NCBI GenBank assembly: GCA_002862125.1
Contig: PHSP01000003.1
Location: 496,001-560,000, forward strand
DNA length: 64,000 bases
DNA from: Methylobacter sp. KS41
Lineage (GTDB): Bacteria > Pseudomonadota > Gammaproteobacteria > Methylococcales > Methylomonadaceae
Direction of reading: 5' to 3'
The notes under the pieces are model-generated. The model was not told the DNA's origin. It ran no database searches and saw only the letters and a list, made by a program, of their open reading frames with translations. This document shows positions 28,900-36,551 of the stretch, piece after piece; position 1 is the stretch's first letter; every line of letters starts with the position of its first letter. Both the position numbers and the translations under genes were made by a program.

Positions 28900-31800
28900 A
28901 TGACCATCTACTTAAAGTCCCGATGCTTTTGGCAAGCCATTTTTTTTATTTTGAGCCTGACTGGCCTGCTGATTTTTTCTGACACGATTTTGGCGCATGA
29001 ACGCTGGATTTTAACACCCGAACAAATCGAGCAATGGAATTCCCGGCAGCGCCCAGCTCTTTTTTCCAGTTTTTCCCCTCTCAATCTGACAATGATTTCG
29101 ATTTTTTCAGCTTTCATTGTTGGTTGGGTATGGCTTGGATTTACCGGAGCCCGCGAACTATTTCCGGATCTGCAAGCCAGATTGTCTTCGTATGGCGATC
29201 ACGTTCCACGTATTTTACGGGTTTGTCTGGGATGGATTTTATTATCCTCAGCTTTCGGCGTAGAACCCCGCTTTGGGGTTGCTCCTTTTACCACGCCGAC
29301 GCTTTTCGCGCCGGATCTTGATCTAAATCAGCTAGGTCCTAAGTGGGCCTGGTTACGTTGGTCAGAAGTTATTTTAGGTCTGGCTATTCTATTTGGCATC
29401 TATGTGCGTTTGTTTGCCGCTCTATTAATTGTTTTGAGCTTTCTGGGCGCTTATTTATTCGGCGAGGCTATGCTCGCTTATGCCGGAGCCCTTATTGGAG
29501 CCTGTATTTATTTAGTTCTTCAAGGCCCCGGCAGGCATTATTTGCCTTTGCCGTCCTTATCCATATTTAATGGCATGCAAGTTTGGCTTGCTGATCAACC
29601 GCGTCAGCGGGCTCAAGCAATTATGCGCATTCTTACCGGCACGACACTACTATACTTGGGGGTGTTTTTTAAAGTGCTGCAACCCAATCTATCGATTGGT
29701 ATCATTTCCAACTATCAATTACCAATCTTGTCAGCGAACCCGGAAGCCTTCACGCTGTTGATGGCTCTGGTAGAGGTAAGCGCAGGAATTTTGATGATTG
29801 CCGGTGTGCTATTGCGTCCTCTGTCGTTGTTTTTAATAGTTGCTTTTTCTGTTTTTGCATTGCTATTGCCGGAAACGCCGACCGAGCATATTCTTTTTTA
29901 TGGCGTTGTTCTCTCCTGTCTTATCAATTCAGCAGGCCATTTACGGCGTCCTGTACCCAGAGATAAAGCCGCTCATATCGTGATTGCCGGTGGCGGGCTT
30001 GCAGCCTTGCAGGCTGCTATAAAAATCGAGAAACTTACCGGTCAATACTCCAATGTCCGAATTACCTTATTGCATGAGCAGGCGAATTTTCTGTTTGCAC
30101 CGTTTTTACCCGAAGTGATTGGCGGCACGGTTCAACCTGGCAATGTGGTAAATCCGTTTCGGCGCATTATTCAGCAGACGAATGTCGTAGTTGGCCATTT
30201 GGATTCCATTGATGAGAAAACCCAAAGAATCACTGCAAAACGTAAAAATAACGAGATAACCGAACTTCACTACGATAGTTTGATCCTCGCACCCACTCCA
30301 ACTTCGCATTTTTCGGTCATTTCCGGTATGACTGCTCATGCCTGTCCCGTCGACTCAGTGGCTGACGCGCTTCGCATCAGGCAGCGTATTCTTGATTTGG
30401 TAGAGGAGGCGGGGTTTGTTGACGACCCGGTTGAGAAAGTGCGTTTACTTACTTTTGCCATCATTGGCTCCGGGGAATGCGCGTCTGCGATAGCTGTTGA
30501 AGTGAGTCAAATATTGCGTTCGGCAGAATCTTCCTACCCCGTGTTACGTGATTCAGGCTGGCAGGTGCATCTTTTTCAAGTGCCGGGACGGCTTTGTTCT
30601 GATTTTGAAAAAAAGATTAGTTCAAAGCGCGCTCTATGCCTGAAAAAAGCAGGCGTTATCGAGTATTTGGAAGATGAAATTACCGATATTACTCAAAGGA
30701 ATCTGATTTTTGCCAGTGGCAAGAGCCAATCAGTGGGCCTTGTGATAAACGCTACTTTGACATTCCCCGCAATTCCTTTCACAAGCGGCAATTTGAACTG
30801 GCCATTAGCAATCAACGACGAGTTGCGTCTGGAATCTTTTGAAAATATCTGGATTACAGAAACAACACAAAGCTTTACCAGCTCTCAATTTGTTTTCAGC
30901 AAGGATCAGGCCGATTTAGGCTATAGCGCAGGCTTCAACGCCTGGGCAAATTCCCAGGGCTATGCGTCCCGTCCATTTAAACAGCGAGGTCATTTAATTC
31001 AACCCTATAATATGGGGCTATTTTCTTTGTGTCGCATAGGATGGTTTATATTTAGTGGGAAATCGGCCTGGTTTATCTCGCGTCTTATTAATTTGTTATC
31101 TGTCCCCGGATTGGAGAGAAATCTACGCATTATTATTGATTGGTTTTTAGTGCTTGCATTTCGCAGCGATATTGCCATTTTGGCGCAAACCGCTTCGGCT
31201 CATCTGCAAAGATTGCACTTTAAAGCCGGCGATGAGGTTTTTCACCAGGGCGATGCCGCGCAAATGGCTTATGTTGTCGAATCAGGCCGTTTAAAGGTTA
31301 TCCAGGATCACCGTAAAATCAGAGAATTAGGTCCCGGCGATTATTTCGGCGAAATCATGCCTACACATCTAAACCGGCGCATGGAATCCGTCCTATGTCT
31401 TTCAGACTGTGAACTGAAGATCGTTTCGCAAGAAGATCTTAAAGCGTTGATTAAAAGCGGGTGGCTGATGGGCAAGGCAATCCGTAATTTAACTGATTAT
31501 CAATCGATGGCTGCGGATACCGGGTTGTCGCTGGGCATGAAGCGGCTTACCTACGTGAGTAAACTTAATGCAATACTTGGCGAGGAAGAGATTCTTGAGA
31601 TAGGACGAATATCTAGTCTGAACAACAGAAAGATAGATGTAACGGGTGTTCTTATCTCAGTACGGGATTATTTTTTTCAAGTTCTGGAGGGTGAGGAAGC
31701 CATTGTTGATGCGCTGCTGGAAAAAATCTCCCGGGATCCCCGGCATCACGAGTTAACAATACTCAGCTCAGAGACCGGATGTGAAGAGCGCCTCTTTACG

Positions 31801-32514
31801 GATTGGGGCATGAAAACGGTTGCGCTAAGCGAAAGCAATGATCTTATGTTGCTTGCTATCGGCATGATGCTGCAAAATATAGCCCAATCCTATAATATCG
31901 TCGGGCGGTACACACAGCCGGTTCTGCTCAAGTATCTGATGGAAGGGATTAATCCCCTAACCATACCCGTCAAAAGTACAGAAAAAATCGTGGTATCCGG
32001 CAGCATGACGGCTTTTTCAACATTATCCCGGCAGTTTTCCGTTGAAGAGATCATTGATGTGATTAATAGCTATTTGGAAATCTGTTCCGCCTCATTCATT
32101 GAATACGGCGGACAAGTAGCAAAATATTCAGGGGGGTGTGTTATTGCTCATTTTCCGCCAAATGATGTCGATGCATCCATAGCATCATGCGTCGATGCAT
32201 TTAGAAAACTCAAGGCTTCGACAACTATTTTTAGAGCCATAAGTTGTGGATTTGGACTGGCTTCCGGAGCGATGATCGAAGGAAACATCGGCTCGTCCGT
32301 TAAAATGGATTATACCGTTTTAGGCAATGCGGTTGATCAGGCCGTGAATTTAGGGGTGCTTGCCAGGGATTTAAACAAGACTATTGCCGTTAGCGAGTCT
32401 ATCCGGATAGTTGCTGCGCAGTCATGGCGCTTTGAACATGCCGGAGAATTCACTTTTAATGAACCGGGTGCAGTCACTCAGGTTTATGCGCTGGCGGATC
32501 TATGCGATAGCTGA
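28900..32514 (+). CDS. DoxX-like / NDH-2-like / cNMP-binding / BLUF / degenerate cyclase fusion protein
   Basis: A 1204-residue multidomain protein. Residues 1 to about 355 hold a signal-type helix and about eight membrane helices of DoxX-like character. Residues 358 to about 690 form a pyridine-nucleotide-disulfide oxidoreductase of the type II NADH dehydrogenase kind (IVIAGGGLAALQAAIKI, second nucleotide site FAIIGSGECASAIAVEVS). About 769-850 is a cyclic-nucleotide-binding domain (FKAGDEVFHQGD, LGPGDYFGE). Residues 880-975 are a BLUF domain in which Tyr885, Asn909, Gln927 and Trp969 fall at the spacings of AppA Y21, N45, Q63 and W104. Residues 1025-1200 are a class III nucleotidyl cyclase domain that lacks the two metal aspartates (S1035, G1079) and the transition-state pair. 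I infer a blue-light- and nucleotide-regulated membrane oxidoreductase. The next gene, 130 bases on, is a cytochrome c peroxidase. Confidence 0.85.
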   Translation: MTIYLKSRCFWQAIFFILSLTGLLIFSDTILAHERWILTPEQIEQWNSRQRPALFSSFSPLNLTMISIFSAFIVGWVWLGFTGARELFPDLQARLSSYGDHVPRILRVCLGWILLSSAFGVEPRFGVAPFTTPTLFAPDLDLNQLGPKWAWLRWSEVILGLAILFGIYVRLFAALLIVLSFLGAYLFGEAMLAYAGALIGACIYLVLQGPGRHYLPLPSLSIFNGMQVWLADQPRQRAQAIMRILTGTTLLYLGVFFKVLQPNLSIGIISNYQLPILSANPEAFTLLMALVEVSAGILMIAGVLLRPLSLFLIVAFSVFALLLPETPTEHILFYGVVLSCLINSAGHLRRPVPRDKAAHIVIAGGGLAALQAAIKIEKLTGQYSNVRITLLHEQANFLFAPFLPEVIGGTVQPGNVVNPFRRIIQQTNVVVGHLDSIDEKTQRITAKRKNNEITELHYDSLILAPTPTSHFSVISGMTAHACPVDSVADALRIRQRILDLVEEAGFVDDPVEKVRLLTFAIIGSGECASAIAVEVSQILRSAESSYPVLRDSGWQVHLFQVPGRLCSDFEKKISSKRALCLKKAGVIEYLEDEITDITQRNLIFASGKSQSVGLVINATLTFPAIPFTSGNLNWPLAINDELRLESFENIWITETTQSFTSSQFVFSKDQADLGYSAGFNAWANSQGYASRPFKQRGHLIQPYNMGLFSLCRIGWFIFSGKSAWFISRLINLLSVPGLERNLRIIIDWFLVLAFRSDIAILAQTASAHLQRLHFKAGDEVFHQGDAAQMAYVVESGRLKVIQDHRKIRELGPGDYFGEIMPTHLNRRMESVLCLSDCELKIVSQEDLKALIKSGWLMGKAIRNLTDYQSMAADTGLSLGMKRLTYVSKLNAILGEEEILEIGRISSLNNRKIDVTGVLISVRDYFFQVLEGEEAIVDALLEKISRDPRHHELTILSSETGCEERLFTDWGMKTVALSESNDLMLLAIGMMLQNIAQSYNIVGRYTQPVLLKYLMEGINPLTIPVKSTEKIVVSGSMTAFSTLSRQFSVEEIIDVINSYLEICSASFIEYGGQVAKYSGGCVIAHFPPNDVDASIASCVDAFRKLKASTTIFRAISCGFGLASGAMIEGNIGSSVKMDYTVLGNAVDQAVNLGVLARDLNKTIAVSESIRIVAAQSWRFEHAGEFTFNEPGAVTQVYALADLCDS

Positions 32515-32643
32515 CAAAACGGTCCATGTTGAAAGCATTATCCATAAAGATGGTAAACTGAATACTCGAAACCATTGTTGCCGGTAAAAATTTAACCACG
32601 CTTTCGCGCCTCCCCGAAAGATAACGTAACAACTTAAAATTTT

Positions 32644-34047
32644 ATGAAAAAAATATATTTATTTTTACTCTTGCTTGTGGCGTTAACGTTATTTTTACCC
32701 ATTTCAAACCTGCTGGGATTCTCCGGAAAGAATGAACCCATCCCTGCGGTTCCCGGTAGTTCCCAAAATTTTGCCGCAGTTACGCAAATTTTTCAGAATA
32801 AATGCGTGGATTGTCATTCGCCCGGCATGACCCGCATGCCTATTTATGCAGACTTCCCGATAGCAAAGCAGCTTATGGCAAATGATATTGAAAAAGCCTC
32901 GGCGAGACTGAATCTGTCAAAACAGCTTTACAGTGGTGAAACCAGCTTTACTCCATTGATGCTGGCCCGATTGGAAGGCGCCATTCGAAACAACAGCATG
33001 CCGCCGGCTATATATCTTCTAATGCACTGGACAGATAATTTGACCGCCGATGAAAAACAAATCATCCTCGGCTGGATTGCAGATGAACGGGCAAAGTCAT
33101 CCTGGAGCAGCGATTCTACAAAGGTTTTAAAAGGCGAACCGGTACAGCCCTTGCCGTTAAAGACGGATCTCGACGCTAAAAAAGTAGCATTGGGCGACAA
33201 ACTCTTTCACGATCCCCTGCTTTCCAGAGACAATACCTTGAATTGCGCATCCTGCCACAACTTGACCAAAGGCGGGACTGACCAGAGCAAAGTCGCTACC
33301 GGCATTCGCGGGCAGCAAGGGCCGATAAATTCACCAACTGTCTATAACGCAATGTATAACATCGCCCAATTCTGGGACGGTCGCGCCAAGGATTTGCAAG
33401 AACAAGCCGCAGGCCCAGTTGCCAACCCCATGGAGATGGGCGCTCAATGGGATAATGTTGTCGAAAAACTTAAGCAAGTACCTGATTATCAAATTGCTTT
33501 TGCTGATTTGTACGCTGAGCAAGGGCTGACTAAAGCGACGGTAACCGATGCGATTGCCGGTTTTGAACAATCCCTCGTGACACCCAATTCCCGCTTTGAT
33601 CAGTATTTGCGTGGAAATAACGATATTCTGACAGCTGATGAAAAGGCCGGATATGATTTATTCAAAGACAATTGCGCTTCTTGTCATTTTGGCCCGGTTC
33701 TTGGCGGCTTATCCTTTGAAAGGATGGGGGTCAAACAGGATTATTTTAAATTGCGTGGCGGCCAGCTGACTGAAGCTGATAATGGCCGTTTTAACGTAAC
33801 AAAGCTGGAAAAGGACCGCCACTTTTTCAAGGTTCCTGTCTTGCGTAATATTGAGCTAACCCACCCTTATTTTCACGACGGTTCAGCCGGTAATTTATCC
33901 GACGCGGTCCGGATCATGGGTAAAGTTCAACAAGACAAAAACTTTACCACTGAAGAAACAGATGAAATAGTGGCCTTCTTAAAAACGTTGACCGGTGAAT
34001 ACAAAGGTAAACCGGTCTCGCAGTTGGAGAGTGAAGATGTAAAATAA
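32644..34047 (+). CDS. Tri-heme cytochrome c peroxidase family protein
   Basis: A 467-residue periplasmic protein with an N-terminal signal/anchor helix (IYLFLLLLVALTLFLPI). Three heme-binding motifs are present: CVDCH at 54-58 in an extra N-terminal heme domain, then CASCH at 201-205 and CASCH at 344-348, the latter two being the standard di-heme CcpA/MauG-type pair. The peroxidase core shows LGDKLFHDPLLSRDNTLNCA, QFWDGRAKDLQEQAAGP and ELTHPYFHDGSAGNLSDAVR. Known family members reduce hydrogen peroxide with electrons from small cytochromes or the quinol pool; tri-heme forms such as E. coli YhjA take electrons from quinol. It follows the BLUF fusion gene in the same direction. Confidence 0.9.
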   Translation: MKKIYLFLLLLVALTLFLPISNLLGFSGKNEPIPAVPGSSQNFAAVTQIFQNKCVDCHSPGMTRMPIYADFPIAKQLMANDIEKASARLNLSKQLYSGETSFTPLMLARLEGAIRNNSMPPAIYLLMHWTDNLTADEKQIILGWIADERAKSSWSSDSTKVLKGEPVQPLPLKTDLDAKKVALGDKLFHDPLLSRDNTLNCASCHNLTKGGTDQSKVATGIRGQQGPINSPTVYNAMYNIAQFWDGRAKDLQEQAAGPVANPMEMGAQWDNVVEKLKQVPDYQIAFADLYAEQGLTKATVTDAIAGFEQSLVTPNSRFDQYLRGNNDILTADEKAGYDLFKDNCASCHFGPVLGGLSFERMGVKQDYFKLRGGQLTEADNGRFNVTKLEKDRHFFKVPVLRNIELTHPYFHDGSAGNLSDAVRIMGKVQQDKNFTTEETDEIVAFLKTLTGEYKGKPVSQLESEDVK

Positions 34048-34429
34048 ACGCTCTACCCGCTTTACGGGATAAATTAACCAGAACAACGGTTTTGTTCCGC
34101 TGCCAATCTGAAAACATTGGCATCAGCCACGCACAGACGAAATGCCGGCTTTAAAACCAGCCATAATTTGCCTTGATTTTAGGTGGCAAATGGATGGGGG
34201 CTGTTGTAAATATTTAGTTAAGAATCCTGTATCGCTTGTTAATCCGCCTATTTCGACGGAATTGAAAAACAGCGCCCAATAGATACAATTTTTAGCGTCA
34301 GTTTTTCCAGCTAACTTGTACAACAAATATTGAACAGCAGCGCGGTAATTATCTGACATGGCCAGTTTTGACGCTACTTTTACCCGTTAACCGGTCGTAT
34401 TTCCCAGGACTGTTTAGTTAAAATGGCCA
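34048..34429. other. Intergenic region after the peroxidase gene
   Basis: A small hairpin (ACCCGC TTTA CGGGAT type, near 34057-34072) follows the peroxidase stop but lacks a T-run. A minus-strand frame of 78 codons at 34123-34359 has no recognised family. Nothing else was seen. Confidence 0.45.
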
Positions 34430-35131
34430 TTATCTTACCTTCGAAGTTGTTTTGGAATATCGCCCATTATAACTCCCTTTCAATCCACATACAGAACCTT
34501 TGCTGTGTACCGTAATTACTGCGTCTTTAGTTGAAAATTTCACTGTGAATTTAGCTGGCTCACTTAATTCAGGGTCAGTTGATTCGTCAATTGACTCGAA
34601 TCCGGACTCTATAGAATTGGGCGTACTGATTGGATTAGCTCCGGTTGCCTCAAAAACACAATCATCGCCATTTGAGTTATTAACTGTCTGTATGACCGCC
34701 TTCCAACTGAGTGGAAAGTTCGAGAATTGTTTGATTTCCATTACACCCGTTAATCCCTGTTCCTGATATTTGTATGTACCGACCGGATCGATTGTGCCTG
34801 CAACTAATATCGAGGACGTTGATCCGTTTAATATAGCATCCAGGATAGCTATTCTTTCGTTGTAAAGTTGCAGCATTTTTGATGCATCCAAAGCTGAGTT
34901 TCTGGATTTTAACCATTGTAACTGTGTCTGCTTGAGAAGTTCCTTATATTCTACTTTAGCTAATGCCGCTTTGTACGAGGATGACAGAAGTTCATCCGCT
35001 TTTGACAATTTTGGGTTTGAGCAGACAGTTTTTTCTGTACGCGTTGATGCCTTGCCGCAATCAAAACTTGCGGCAGCAGATGTGTTTGCTGCTACAAGCA
35101 AAATGCAGATGTTGGTTAACTTTAGTTTCAT
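34430..35131 (-). CDS. Secreted protein with LprI/DUF1311-type N-terminal domain
   Basis: A 233-residue protein with a signal peptide (LTNICILLVAANTSAAASF) and then the LprI-like pattern: FDCGKASTRTEKTVCSNPKL, LSKADELLSSSYKAAL, and QLQWLKSRN before residue 95. The two cysteines at the start (about 24 and 38) are typical. LprI-type domains are known as lysozyme inhibitors in some bacteria, but many members are uncharacterised. The C-terminal 120 residues look like a beta-rich domain with two cysteines and are not recognised. An IS701-like element ends 14 bases upstream of the ATG, so the native promoter has been removed or replaced. Confidence 0.7.
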   Translation of the reverse strand: MKLKLTNICILLVAANTSAAASFDCGKASTRTEKTVCSNPKLSKADELLSSSYKAALAKVEYKELLKQTQLQWLKSRNSALDASKMLQLYNERIAILDAILNGSTSSILVAGTIDPVGTYKYQEQGLTGVMEIKQFSNFPLSWKAVIQTVNNSNGDDCVFEATGANPISTPNSIESGFESIDESTDPELSEPAKFTVKFSTKDAVITVHSKGSVCGLKGSYNGRYSKTTSKVR

Positions 35132-35144
35132 TTGAATACCTTTC

Positions 35145-36275
35145 TAGAAGTTACGCATTGACGACAGCCAGAAATTCTGGGTTGAGATGTGCCATGGTCG
35201 GCATCAACGTGCCGATGAATCCCGCAATGACTTCATTGAAGAGGTTGCGTTGGACGCTATAACAGTTGTCTATCAAGGACATGGCACTGAGCTTCTGGAA
35301 CTGGACATAGCCACAAAGGGCGGCAAACAGGTGATTTCTGATAGCGGTCTTGCTGCGCACTTGGAAATTCTCGATGTTGCAGACCTGCTTGATGGCGCGG
35401 TGGTACTGTTCGATATGCCAGTGCTTGTCGTGTTGTTCGAGGAAGGCTTTCCGGTCAAAGGAAGCAAGCTGGCCATCATCGGGCAAGAAAACCGCATAGT
35501 GGCGTGGCTGGTCTTTCAGCCATGTCCGAAACAGTTTTACGTTGCCGAAGTCCTTCAGCCAAACGGCCAGGCCGTCGTCGGGGATGTCGAGCTTTTGCAC
35601 TTGCACCCAGTGACCTTTGTCCACGGATACTGTACGGTTGCTTTCCACGGCGAACAGCCAACCCAGCCGGAGGTTCTTCACCCGCTTCAGGTTGTCTACG
35701 CCGCTGTACCAGCTGTCGCCGGTCTGATAAGCGGGTTCCAGCCCCCAGGCCAGGACTTCTTCCTGCATCTCGCGGAAATAATCGTTCTTGGTGTTGCCTT
35801 CCGATTTGTCATAGACGCGGAAGTTGATAGGCAAATGTTGCCCTTCGGTGTCCGTGTAATACAGCGTAATGAGATTGATGCCCTTCACGGAACGGTGGTG
35901 CTTGCCCGGCCAGAAATAACCGACAAAGGCCAAATACTGGCTGTACGGCTTGTCCAGCACGCTGTCATCGACACTCAGCGTGCCGCCTTTCAGGTTCAGC
36001 AGGCGCGCTGATTCGTTGTATAAGTCCTTGCCCTCGTAGCATTCCCGTTGCAGGAAACGGTTTGCGCTATCGTGGGAAATGTCCATGACTTCCGCCAGAC
36101 GGCAACAACTGCCGTATTTGGGTTCGCCCAGCAAAAAACTGATGTACATCGGCAGAGTGCAACGGGCTGTAGTGGGGCGGGTGATTTTCCTTATCATGGC
36201 TTGGCCTTCCTGTGGCTTTTGGTTGGGTTATTTTAAAACTCATATTGTAACTTGGCTGTCAATGCGTAACTTCTA
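35145..36275 (-). mobile_element. Complete IS701-like insertion sequence
   Basis: A 1131-bp element with an 18-base perfect inverted repeat, TAGAAGTTACGCATTGAC at 35145-35162 and its complement at 36258-36275, with partial similarity continuing inward. It holds one intact transposase. Flanking target duplication is not evident (TTTC on the left, TAAT on the right). Confidence 0.88.
35151..36197 (-). CDS. IS701-like DDE transposase
   Basis: A 348-residue DDE transposase. The triad is recognisable as SVDDSVLDKPYS, YQTGDSWYSG and HWHIEQYHRAIKQVCNIENF. The N-terminal segment (MYISFLLGEPKYGSCCRLAE) contains the DNA-binding part. The coding region covers nearly the whole element and ends within the left inverted repeat area. 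The frame is undisturbed, so the element may still be active. The IS701 label is from memory of the family pattern; an IS4-superfamily relative is the alternative. Confidence 0.85.
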   Translation of the reverse strand: MIRKITRPTTARCTLPMYISFLLGEPKYGSCCRLAEVMDISHDSANRFLQRECYEGKDLYNESARLLNLKGGTLSVDDSVLDKPYSQYLAFVGYFWPGKHHRSVKGINLITLYYTDTEGQHLPINFRVYDKSEGNTKNDYFREMQEEVLAWGLEPAYQTGDSWYSGVDNLKRVKNLRLGWLFAVESNRTVSVDKGHWVQVQKLDIPDDGLAVWLKDFGNVKLFRTWLKDQPRHYAVFLPDDGQLASFDRKAFLEQHDKHWHIEQYHRAIKQVCNIENFQVRSKTAIRNHLFAALCGYVQFQKLSAMSLIDNCYSVQRNLFNEVIAGFIGTLMPTMAHLNPEFLAVVNA

Positions 36276-36551
36276 TAATGTTTTTAACGTTTTGAGTGAA
36301 CTTTTTCCGGCATTAAAGAAGAGTGATGATGATCTATATGCCACTTGCCATTTATATTTGGAAAGTCTTTGGAGATATTAAGAGTTTTCAAGCAATCCCA
36401 AGGGTGATATAACTTCTGCCGGAGAAAACCGCATAATTTTTTTCGTTACCAAGGTAAACAAGATATCTTAGCGCAATACAATGATTCTTTTGATGGCAAT
36501 TTTTTGCATTGGGAGGGGTTGGAAAATCCAACTCTGATCCTAGAATAATTA
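36276..36551. other. Decayed coding sequence next to the IS701-like element
   Basis: Two short open stretches, VFNVLSELFPALKKSDDDLY ending at 36381 and DSFDGNFLHWEGLENPTLIL ending near 36547, look like pieces of former genes, but neither has a start or a recognised family. Confidence 0.35.

Noticed and set aside
34123-34359. A 78-codon minus-strand frame after the peroxidase gene
   Set aside because: No recognised family and no clear translation signal; could be decayed transposase sequence, but this cannot be shown.
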